Below, one piece after another: positions 1 through 8,735 of a stretch of DNA of 25,200 bases. Each line of letters opens with the position of its first letter. Within the stretch, counting starts at the first letter, position 1. Origin of the DNA: Apostichopus californicus (Eukaryota > Echinodermata > Holothuroidea > Aspidochirotida > Stichopodidae); assembly GCA_020650975.1 (NCBI GenBank), contig JAIPMN010002432.1, positions 1 through 25,200 on the forward strand, read 5' to 3'. Both the position numbers and the translations under genes were made by a program. The notes beneath the pieces are model-generated. The model did no database searches. It was given only the letters and a program-made list of their open reading frames with translations, and was not told the DNA's origin.

Positions 1-105
1 GTCGCGTCGCGCGCCGGTGTGAAAGGGCCTAACTAATCTGATTGTTTTCAACTTTTTTATCGCGTCGTATCGCGTCGCGTCGCGCGCCGGTGTGAAAGCG
101 CCTTT
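1..105. repeat. GC-rich direct repeat at the window edge
   Basis: A segment of about 30 bp built of GTCGC steps followed by GCGCCGGTGTGAAAG occurs at 1-30 and again at 74-103, with an AT-rich spacer between. The composition is very unlike the AT-rich surroundings. Read on the minus strand it starts AGGC.CTTTCACACCGG, which looks like a DNA-transposon or MITE end, but the rest of the element is outside the window, so the class is open. Confidence 0.6.
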
Positions 106-970
106 ATGAGGCATGTCATACTGTGAAAAGGTTATCCTTGGTACTATACGAAATGCAGATATGATTCCATTTGTCGGAAAGTTTGAGGTACTTTTGTGGT
201 TTGTCCCCTCAAATGAAAGCACGTTGCCGCCCTCTCCAAGAATCAATCCTCTTACAATGACCCAGAGAACCAAAATGACAACATTTTCCCAATCCAATGT
301 TGAATTCTAACCATAATGAGCAATCGGCTCTGTTATCATTAGAAATACTATTTCACTGTGTGTATAAGGGAGCTGCTTCGTTACCAGGGTAACCGCACGG
401 TGAACCTGTTTTGAGTAACCTTTCATGCGGTTTAAATTTGATTCAATCACAGTTATTATACTATGATTCAATATAGTCAGGTAGTGTAGGCCCCTGGTAT
501 TCAAACTTTTTATTGCATGGTGACCCCGATTTTCAACTTGATCTTCCCGGGGACCCTCAACGATAGGTTTTATAGCCCGGGGAAGGGGTCTACTGTATCC
601 CCCTTCACCCCCTCCCTCCCCTTGAGGAATCATTATGAAGGGTGCTGTATAGCATGGTGTTATATTTTGCAACTTTTGAATATTTTATGTTCAAGATTGT
701 TTTTGCACAAATATCGAGAAAAAAAACAGTTTTTTGTTCTCTGCTCTCCAAAATATTTGACGATCCAAGCAGGGTCGCGACCCTAGCTTGGATACTGTGG
801 GACTGTAGGCCCTAATTAGCTTTCCTTGGTTTTTGTCTTTTGGTAAGATTACCAAACTTACAGTAAGTAAACATTAATACTTGTCAAGACCAAGTAATTA
901 TACTTTGTGTGACAGAGCCCTCACCCCGCCCCACCCCCACCACTCCCCCCTTTAACACTGCACGTGGCAG
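106..970. other. Unassigned sequence left of the first visible exon
   Basis: I see no convincing exon here. Short open frames at 113-310, 307-672 and 517-786 lack splice-bounded structure or family resemblance. A near-palindrome (TTACCAGGGTAACC) lies at about 380-393. A C-rich pyrimidine tract at 925-953 leads into the acceptor proposed for the first exon of the downstream gene. Earlier exons of that gene may lie to the left, outside the window. Confidence 0.5.
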
Positions 971-1138
971 CACAATCGCAAAAATATTTATCAACCATCT
1001 ATACTTGAATTATTTAAGGTCTCAGAGACAAACCAGGAAAATGGAAAAGTCAAGACCAATGAAGAAGGACCAACTCTTATTTACAACGACAACTTCAAAC
1101 TAAAGAACAAAGGCTCGCCTCCAAATAAACCTAAAGTG
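971..1138 (+). CDS. Exon (internal) of the tail-anchored protein gene
   Basis: The frame is open from 956 and ends at the strong donor GTG|GTAAGT at 1139. The preferred start follows GGCAG at 970 because of the long C-rich pyrimidine tract before it. Alternative acceptors are at 1018 (TTTAAG) and 1025 (GTCTCAG); the latter would give phase 1. The 3' boundary is secure, the 5' boundary is not. Confidence 0.6.
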
Positions 1139-3614
1139 GTAAGTTCAAACAATGGTTGAAGGGGAGGGGGGTAGTTGGAAGGGGTGGGCGGGTTGTGGTG
1201 ATGCGGATACGGACTCGTAATGGGGACCAGTATTCATATTTGTTATGGTTAGTTGGACACTTTCCTGCATATACGGGTTGCGGGTGGGGTGTTGGGATCC
1301 CCGAGGGTTGTTTACTCTGTGAATAAAGTGAGTGACTAGCAAAATCCTGGACTGTTTGATCTCCATTTATCTTGAGACCTTGTTGTTATACAACATTGAG
1401 TAAGGGGTATTTTTGTCCCGAATGAACCAGATAACTTGTCAGGTCACCAGGGTGACCAGACAATTTGTCTGGTAAACCTGGTGACCAGACAATTCATATA
1501 ATTACTTCATCTGTTTTCACTTTAATTTTAATATTTATTCATGTTAAAAACAGAATTAATGCGCTATCGTTGTGTTTTGCTATGAGTTTGTGGTGAAGTT
1601 TAGTACACTACAGACGTGAATGACGATGGAAGCTAATATTAGAATTTATTACAAGATTTGAGATATCTGCATTTGATGATTGATATCTCGAATTAACTGT
1701 AGATATCCTTATGAATAAATTAGAGATATCTGAAAAAAAAAACTTTATATCTTTATTGGACGTGCAGATATCTCCAATTGAATTATCAATATCTAAATTT
1801 CTTCAAAGATTTCGCAAATTGAAGAATACTTTTTGACATTTTGTATATATCTCTAATTGTTTTTTAGAGATATCTTAAATTCATTTTGAGATACCCAGAA
1901 TTAATTTTTAGATATCGACAATTCAATTTAAGATATAAGAAGAATAAACTTTTGATGTCTCCAAATCAGTTTTCGATATCTGACATTGGTTTTCCATATC
2001 TCTGATTCAAATTTATATATCTCTTCATAATTCTTGATATGTCAAATTCTATTCTCGATATCTGTAAGTTCCTTGCCGTTAATCGTTAATTTTTTCATAT
2101 CTCTTAATTGAATTTTCCATACCTCAATTAACTCTTGATACCCCTAATTGAAGTTTATTTCTTGATTTCTCAAATATAAATCTTAAAATGAATTAGAGAT
2201 ATCATTAATTGGATTGTAGATATATCTAACACAGTCAAACGAATGTTAATTCAGCGTTCCATACTCAGTCAGTGTGCATGCATGTATGCATCATGTATAT
2301 GTAACTGTTTAACCTATATACTTGGCATGCATGCGAAACTCACTACCATTTTTTTCCTTCTTTCATTGCACCTCAGGCAAAGTTTGGAAGAATTATACCA
2401 GCTAGAGTTAAAAGAGTAAGTACGAAGCTAATATCGGTCAAAGAATGTCATGAGATTAATATGTTTTGATAATCCAAAAAAAATATATTCTCGAATATTA
2501 ATCAGAGCTTTTGCAAGTCCCGACTCAAAAGTTGTTTTAAATCAACTGATTGCCTCTTCTTACTACAATTTTTTCGTATTGTTTGTTTGATTTATTTTTC
2601 GCTCCCCACTGATTTCACTCCAATTAATGTATAGTGCACTTTTGTACGAACGTGGCTTGAGCCGCCCAGGACAGGAGTGGTTCCAATATATTTAAAATGG
2701 ACGGCATGTGGTCCAGATCGGGGTCGTTGAAATGGACTCCCATATTTGGTGGCCTCCCACCCCTCCCTCTGCAGATAAAAACATATGATATGGTGCAATC
2801 TGAAGCATATATGTTAACTATAAATTAGGTTTCTTTTGAGGTCTACACGCAAAGTTGCGCTAATAACTAATAAATTTTGTCGTATTGAAAGAGGGACGGT
2901 TGTACACTCCAAAACCCCGAGTACCGCACATGCAGAAAAGATTCAGCCCGATTGAGTCAGGGCTTTACCAGTTAACAGATTAATATGCTTAGGTATCTTC
3001 AGCAGGTGAATAATATTAACTCCACTCAAATGTGTACATTAACTTGGTGAGAGACGTAATGTGTATATTTACATGGCGAGAGACGTACCATATCATGGAA
3101 CCTTTCATGTAACTTAGCAGTAATCTGTAAGAGAAATCAAGCTTGAAGTGATGATTATAGGCAAACTATAAGTCAGTTAATTAGGGAGTGAATATTCATT
3201 TTGGCATAACATACAAACCAGCTGTGGGAAATCGTTACTCAAGTGTCCATCATAAGCAATAATCAGAATGAGGTATATCATTGTCGAAATGTCAGTGTCC
3301 ACTCCCCCCCCCCACCCTTTCTCAACCCCACCCTGTCAAGGTTACCCCTCATGTATTCTTATAAGATAAATTTCCCCTGTCTTTTACAGAATACGCACTT
3401 TAAACCCCGTCGTCAGCCGGTTTCCAATGGCAACAAGGACCCAGGGACAGAACACACAACTAACAGCAAAGAACGCATGGACCTTATAGAAGAGAACTTT
3501 GCTCGTCGCAGGATACGCAGAGGTTGTCGTTACGTAATTCTTGTCATTTTAGCATTTTTAGTCTTTATATTGCTTCTAGCTATCGTACTTTTCTTCGCCA
3601 CGCAAGGACAATAA
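971..3614 (+). CDS. Unrecognised gene, 3' part: basic protein ending in a C-terminal membrane anchor
   Basis: Three exons can be joined in one frame: about 971-1138, 2377-2415 and 3390-3614, with donors GTAAGT and GTAAGT, acceptors CCTCAG and TTACAG, and all boundaries in phase 0. The visible product is about 143 residues. It starts with a hydrophilic Asn/Lys-rich stretch (around QENGKVKTNEEGPTLIYND) and continues through a basic segment (IIPARVKR, FKPRRQP). A highly basic patch (ARRRIRRGCR) then precedes a hydrophobic run of about 23 residues (YVILVILAFLVFILLLAIVL) ending FFATQGQ. That fits a tail-anchored or single-pass protein with the N-terminal part in the cytosol. There is no in-frame ATG before the first exon, so the 5' end is missing. 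I do not recognise the family and assign no function. The exon chain is inferred from splice signals and frame continuity. Confidence 0.65.
1442..1495. repeat. Interlocking near-palindromes
   Basis: GGTCACCAGGGTGACC (1442-1457) and CCAGACAATTTGTCTGG (1456-1472) are each palindromic except at the centre. They are followed by a second GGTGACCAGACAATT. This lies within the intron 1139-2376 and could form short hairpins. Confidence 0.6.
1655..2230. repeat. Decayed minisatellite with GATATC core every ~21 bp
   Basis: The motif GATATC or a one-base variant begins at 1662, 1682, 1702, 1725, 1746, 1767, 1788, 1808, 1869, 1890, 1911, 1932, 1954, 1975, 1995, 2016, 2036, 2057, 2096, 2118, 2137, 2198 and 2219. 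Most steps are 20-23 bp or about double. The linker is AT-rich, typically CTCTAATTGAATTTT. The core is self-complementary, so unit orientation is ambiguous. It lies wholly within the intron of the upstream gene. Confidence 0.8.
2377..2415 (+). CDS. 39-nt microexon of the tail-anchored protein gene
   Basis: CCTCAG precedes and GTAAGT follows a 13-codon segment, AKFGRIIPARVKR, phase 0 on both sides. It is rich in basic residues, like the following exon. Its length divisible by three and symmetric phase mean it could be skipped or included without a frame change. Confidence 0.6.
3390..3614 (+). CDS. Terminal exon with the membrane anchor
   Basis: The acceptor CTTTTACAG ends at 3389. The frame then runs for 74 codons to TAA at 3612-3614. 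The exon encodes NTHFKPRRQPVSNG, an acidic/basic linker, the basic patch ARRRIRRGCR and the hydrophobic anchor. The open frame extends upstream to 3243, but that part is intronic because it runs through the C-rich tract at 3304-3313 and the acceptor. Confidence 0.75.
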   Translation, partial: NTHFKPRRQPVSNGNKDPGTEHTTNSKERMDLIEENFARRRIRRGCRYVILVILAFLVFILLLAIVLFFATQGQ

Positions 3615-3716
3615 GATTGTACACTATATATACGGGAGGAACAAGCCATGAACTTCTTTTTTCAACATTTGAAGAAAACAATATCGTCAAGAGAAGGAGA
3701 GACACTGATGATAAAA

Positions 3717-3722
3717 AATAAA
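3717..3722 (+). promoter_or_regulatory. Candidate polyadenylation signal AATAAA
   Basis: AATAAA lies about 100 nt after the TAA stop of the tail-anchored protein gene, at a plausible distance for a short 3' UTR. Transcript data would be needed to confirm use. Confidence 0.45.
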
Positions 3723-3948
3723 TCCTCCAGTTGTTTGTAAATATATTCCTCTTTTTGATTTAAGACCTTCAAAAACTTAATAATTACAATCAAATATCTT
3801 AAAATGCTACAAGAAAAAATTCAATGTACAAATATGTGAGAAGCACAACATTTCAAGGAAAATTCATTAAGCCTTGGATTATTGTCTGTATATGTCCACT
3901 GCATGCCCATCGCTTGACAGCGAACACTATTGTGGTATAATGCATGGC

Positions 3949-3964
3949 TATATATATATATATT
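3949..3964. repeat. (TA)n microsatellite
   Basis: An uninterrupted TA run of about eight units. A similar one lies at about 17903-17921. Confidence 0.85.
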
Positions 3965-4270
3965 GTTATACTGAATGATTGTAGCTCTGTAACATTGAAT
4001 TATATTCAGTGCAGCTAGGCTATTCTGCTATATGAACTTGATTGCTTTACTTCCACTATGAAGTGCTGTACGTGGACTGTGGTGCTGCTATACTCAGTTT
4101 GAATGGCAGTGCTGTTATTGTATATGTTTATACATATATAGCAGCTAACCAATATACACGTATCTTGACTGTGGATAGGCTACTGTTTGAGTGTCATGAC
4201 AAGTAAATATAGGTTTATCATTTATTAAGTGATCTAAATGAATTCGAAACTGACGATACCCCCCCCCCCC

Positions 4271-4437
4271 TTTAACATGTGTACTGCATTTCGAAATATA
4301 TTACATATGCATATATTATATGGATTAGAGGATGGTTATCTCTTGATTGCCGGGATTGTTATCCCTTTAACACATATACTGCATTGGGAAATATATTACA
4401 TATGCATATATTATAGGAATTAGAGAATGGTTATATC
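4271..4437. repeat. 95-bp direct duplication
   Basis: The block beginning TTTAACA at 4271-4342 recurs at 4366-4437, offset 95 bp. Both copies share the core AATATATTACATATGCATAT and the tail ATTAGAG.ATGGTTAT with a few substitutions. The first copy is preceded by a run of 12 C. Confidence 0.85.
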
Positions 4438-4439
4438 AG

Positions 4440-6560
4440 GGAGCTGGTAACGGCTTCCTGATTATCCAAAACATATATTTGCCCTCACAGAAACGCAGTC
4501 ATTCTGCTGCCAGTGAAACTCAGCTTGTCCTGTGAAAAGTTGTCGAAATATTTGTTGATCGATTTCTACCAGGCTATACGAGAGTTCAGTGCAATTAGGC
4601 ACGTACTGTAATTTCATAGCAATCAATCTTCTCAAATGGACCGGAAAACATACTTCTCTAATTGTCCAAAAGAATGTTTTTGAAACCCTTAAAGTAACAC
4701 TCCTCGCTAAAATTGAGATATAGTCTTGACTTTACGGTGATGTGACGGAAAGCTCACTTCTGATTTTGGTTTGCTACAACCTCCTTCATTACTTAAATCC
4801 GTTGTCATATTCCATCAAAATATGAATTGCTTTAAAACAGTATGGTCACTTGAAGTGGTAAAACATTGAATCATTGAGTAAACCTCCTTTAAAGTATGGC
4901 ACGTCACATCTTGTTTAAATTAGACAGCGTAGTATATCATTTGATTGATTGTCGTTAAATGTGTAACTTAGTTCTAACGTGACCAGTCAACAGCAGAAGA
5001 GACTCATTACTCAGTTGGGATGTGTAGTACCGTCATGCCCCCGTGAGCAAGCTACAAATCTGTTGCTATGGTTGATGAGCAGCTGCACAGCTGTATTTAA
5101 TACCAAAGGAAACTAGCTGATAAAGATGGATGGCATTTCATTACATTTCTTAAGTCTTCACAAGTGTTCACATGTATTAAAGGGTCATATCTTTCTAGTT
5201 GTCAATTTGTCATTAAATATCATCAGTATGGACCCATTAATACGCTAGAAAGTGGAGTAATGGTCAATCAAAATTAAATCTAAAAAAAATCATTTGTTCT
5301 AAATTCAGCAAACATGTTTACTGCCGTGCATCCTCAAATCATTATCGCTATCTTAGATATATCTTGCTTAATTTGATTTCCTCCATGATTGAAATAAATT
5401 GAAGGGTCAAAATATCCTGTGGAAGTACGTTAAAAAGTCTAGCAATTTGTAGCATGCTCCAAACGGACGTCAGTCAGGTGACTTTTAAAAAAAAAAGTAA
5501 CCAATTCTGAATCTCTGAATGCAATCCCATTAAACAATGGCCGATAACTCGGCCAGGGATTTGGCTTATACGCTGCTAGTGACTAACCTCCCCCACAACC
5601 TCACAAGTTTTTAAGGTTTTAGATGGAACTTGTCGTGAGCTTGGAGGTTTTAGAAATCACCTTCAGGTGGGACTTATAGTGTGCACTGTTTCAACAAAGT
5701 CGCCGTTTCCCGAGCAGGAGCACGTTAAAGGCGGACGAACAAATGTACAATTTTTCAATTTAACTGTCATGGCTCCTCTTGGTATTTGAAGTTTATGAAG
5801 TGTTTGATCTTTCGTAATGAACTCCAAAATGTACCACGGCGACTGACGGTTTAATAATTACACGCATCTTGATAATGATAAACCAATGATGTAACAGCAG
5901 TTGCTATGGGCGTAGCCTATACTGAAATAACTGTATCATCTATCATTAGACTTTCTGATCATTGTAGTATAGTCTGCTCACATTTTCGTCACATTTTCGT
6001 AGCCTGATAACCAGTTTAACATGGTAGTGTCCACAACCTCAACTTGTTTTTTGCTAGATAGAACCAGACTTTCATAATATATATTTAGATAATCAAAGCT
6101 CACTTGTTCATATAAGGGGCTGCATGCAGTCTCCTAAATATTGTGTTATGCAATTTAAAGTCTTTCTCTGTTCGTCTTTCAACTATATTTAGTATTACAG
6201 ATACTAATTGTGCCATATTTTGTAGAACCTTTTTATTTTCTGGGCATGAGTACAATATACAGTTATATTGCTCTCTCTAAATTTTTTTAGTTTCGCTTTA
6301 TTTTGTTTTGAAATCTTTTTTTTTTGAAATCTTTTATGGAGAGTCTGCACTTCACATCATCATGAAACCACAGTTATAGTTTTTATTGAAATGTACCATT
6401 TATTAATAGAAAGATGCTATATGGTAATTCTCCAATACCCGGGAAAATGATTGAGTGGGCATACATTTTAGTGGTAAAATCATCTTTATCATCGATATAA
6501 TAGATGTTGTAAATATGAGAATGCATTATCATTGTCTGTAAGATAATGCTTGGATAAATT
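4440..6560. other. Intergenic stretch without recognised genes
   Basis: No open frame with coding character, splice-bounded exon or RNA gene is visible on either strand. The sequence is AT-rich with short homopolymers. A small direct repeat TTTGAAATCTTTT occurs twice near 6307-6335. Unrecognised regulatory elements cannot be excluded. Confidence 0.5.
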
Positions 6561-6629
6561 ACGTAGAAATGAAAACAGATGGATCTGTTGACTGTTTATC
6601 CTGTGAAAAATATCACTTGACCAGAGAGA

Positions 6630-6856
6630 ACTTTCAAACACCCAATTACTTCCAAGCAAGTACTTTCAAGCACCCAATTACTTTCAAGCAAGTACTTTCA
6701 AGCACCCAATTACTTTCAAGCAAGTACTTCCAAGCACCTAATTACTTTCAAGCAAGTACTTTCAAGCAAGTACTTTCAAGCACTTTCAAGCACCCAATTA
6801 CTTTCAAGCAAGTATTTTCAAGCACCCAATTACTTTCAAGCAAGTACTTTCAAGTA
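6630..6856. repeat. 32-bp minisatellite built on ACTTTCAAGCA
   Basis: The landmark CACCCAATTACTTTC begins at 6639, 6671, 6703, 6735, 6791 and 6823, that is 32-bp steps with one 56-bp step where TACTTTCAAGCA sub-units expanded. Each unit is itself composed of two related sub-units. The plus strand of the unit has no stop in any frame, so an open frame of 108 codons (6569-6895) runs through it by chance. Confidence 0.9.
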
Positions 6857-6895
6857 CTGATGGAGGAAGTGTTTGAAAGAAACCCTAAGGCGTGA

Positions 6896-7560
6896 TAAAA
6901 TCCTTGTACGTATATCAACAATGTTTGTACCAGGCTTGGATTTTCAGTTCTATTTGTCTAAAGGATGAGATTAATGCAGTAATCATATTACTAGACATGC
7001 GTATATTAACTAATTAATTATTTGTTAGTTTGAGAAGATATTTTGTAGATGGAAAATTTTAATATTTGAGCTTAAAGGAAGAATACTATTATAGAAAATA
7101 TAAAATGACTTTATATCATAGTTTTGTTGAATTTTTTACTTATGTACCATCAATTATTTTCAATTGTTCATGCTGGCGTAATGTATATAGATACTGGGTG
7201 ATATGTTGAAATCAAACAATGGAAACTAATTTAAGTATTTCTTTTGCTGAGTTTTGTATTACAAATAATCAGAAAAAAACATTTCTATAATAAAATTAAT
7301 GAATTTAAAAATAAAAGAAGACAAAATCAATGGCAGCTCTTTGCTAAATGTCTGCAAGACACAAGAATTAGTAAATAACTGTATTCAATCTTAAAGAATA
7401 AATTACCTTCTTTATAAGAAATATGGTAAGAAATGTTCTCTAAATTGCATGCAGCATTATATTTGTCTGTTCATCAAGTTCTAGTTGCCAAATAGCCTGG
7501 TAGGGTTGGGGCAGAGGCATTTTGAGGGTAAGTATTATGCCCTAGGAGAGATCACTTATT
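6896..7560. other. AT-rich intergenic sequence
   Basis: Nothing recognisable: AT-rich sequence with no splice-bounded frames, followed by a T-run and a G-run at 7558-7600. Confidence 0.5.
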
Positions 7561-7584
7561 TTTTTTTTTTTATATCCATGTCAA

Positions 7585-7601
7585 GGGGGGGGGGGTGGGG
7601 G
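7585..7601. repeat. Poly(G) run
   Basis: Eleven G (7585-7595), one T and five further G follow a T-rich stretch. This is one of seven G or C homopolymers of ten or more bases in the window. Confidence 0.9.
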
Positions 7602-7887
7602 TAAGAGGGTACTTAGTTGCCTTAATATATAAAATGTATACACACATGCTACAGCAGTACATGCTGTAGGTATGTCACTAGAATGGACATCAGAATTATC
7701 AGCAAGTTAGCATCACTGGAACACGATCAAAGATCATGTAAGACACTTTATTTATTGATTATACATTGGAAGCCATTTTTTTATTGACAAATCTATCCAG
7801 GAACTTTCATTCAGAGTGCTAGATCGTAGAATTGTTGATATTAGAGTTGCAATGTTCTTTGAGTTGTGGTATTCTGAGTTATATACT

Positions 7888-8036
7888 TTCTTACTACATT
7901 CTCCTCCCTTTTACCAACACCCTAATTATTACATTCTCCTCCCTTTGACCAACACCCTAATTATTACATTCTCCTCCCCTTTTACCAACACCCTAATTAT
8001 TACATTTTCCTCCCTTTGACCAACACCCTAATTATT
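7888..8036. repeat. 34/35-bp minisatellite with alternating unit variants
   Basis: The unit ACCAACACCCTAATTATTAC plus ATTCTCCTCCCTTT is repeated four times. Units with TTTTACC and units with TTTGACC alternate (A-B-A-B), implying that a dimer of about 69 bp was the duplicated block. It lies past the likely 3' end of MTHFS. Confidence 0.9.
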
Positions 8037-8205
8037 ATTATTATTTGTGTTTTCTAATATATCAATACCATGCCATTAACCTATGTTTACTGTCCCAGTA
8101 AAAACTCATAATACAATCATCCCTAGCCATTTCTTTCTCTTACTTCACACTAAGCAAATTTGCATTATCCTTTGTTCCTCATGAACCTTGTCATCCCCAT
8201 CATTG

Positions 8206-8211
8206 TTTAAT
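8206..8211 (-). promoter_or_regulatory. Candidate variant polyadenylation signal for MTHFS
   Basis: TTTAAT on the plus strand reads ATTAAA on the minus strand, about 290 nt after the MTHFS stop. No canonical AATAAA occurs in between; the nearest is near 7748. This is position-based inference. Confidence 0.35.
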
Positions 8212-8341
8212 ATTTTGCAACCTATTGTCACCCTAGTAATGCCCTTTGTACATGACAGATTATTGCACCTGGCATTACCTTTTGTTCTTACCAGAGATTC
8301 TCACCTTTGTCATTATCTTATATTCCTCTCAAATACCATCA

Positions 8342-8352
8342 CCCCCCCCCCC
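8342..8352. repeat. Poly(C) run in the MTHFS 3' flank
   Basis: Eleven C on the plus strand (G in the MTHFS transcript). The surrounding 8100-8500 is pyrimidine-rich with loosely repeated CCTTTGTNNTNAC-like words, so the predicted MTHFS 3' UTR is purine-rich and of low complexity. Confidence 0.8.
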
Positions 8353-8502
8353 ACCCATACTAAAATCAAGAGGACATCTAACTCCACAATAATCCCATTT
8401 ATCACTAGGTTTAACAAATAATTCCTTCTACTGGATACCAGCTCTGACTTAGGTCTAATCCAGCACCCTAAGTCCCATCCAATGATAACCCTACCCCTAT
8501 CA

Positions 8503-8735
8503 TTACCCTTCATCCATATATCCAAACAGCACATGATCTATTGTTTGGTCAGAGTCTGTGGTGGGAATGTCTTCAACTATTTGTTCCTTAAAGGCAACAG
8601 CTATGGTCTTTGGCATTCCAGATTGATGTTGGCTACATCTCTGTAGATACGTATCATAATATGCCTTTCCTCTTCCTATCCTGTCGCCGTGGGTAGAGAA
8701 TCCCAGCCCTGGCATGATGATCAGGTCAATGCCAC
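8503..8735 (-). CDS. MTHFS: MTHFS exon 3 (terminal)
   Basis: The acceptor is TTTTGCAG. The exon begins GT, completing the split glycine codon, and ends at TAA (8505-8503). It carries the MPGLGF and GRGKAYYD motifs and the FKEQIVEDIP strand. The C-terminus HVLFGYMDEG is close in length to vertebrate enzymes. Confidence 0.95.

Noticed and set aside
113-310. Open frame of 65 codons on the plus strand
   Set aside because: No splice-bounded structure, domain or compositional support; likely chance.
2592-2798. Minus-strand frame of 68 codons
   Set aside because: It lies inside the intron of the plus-strand gene, has no recognisable family and includes no plausible splice pairing.
6569-6895. 108-codon frame as a protein gene
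   Set aside because: Almost all of it is a 32-bp minisatellite that is stop-free in every frame; the flanking parts show nothing.
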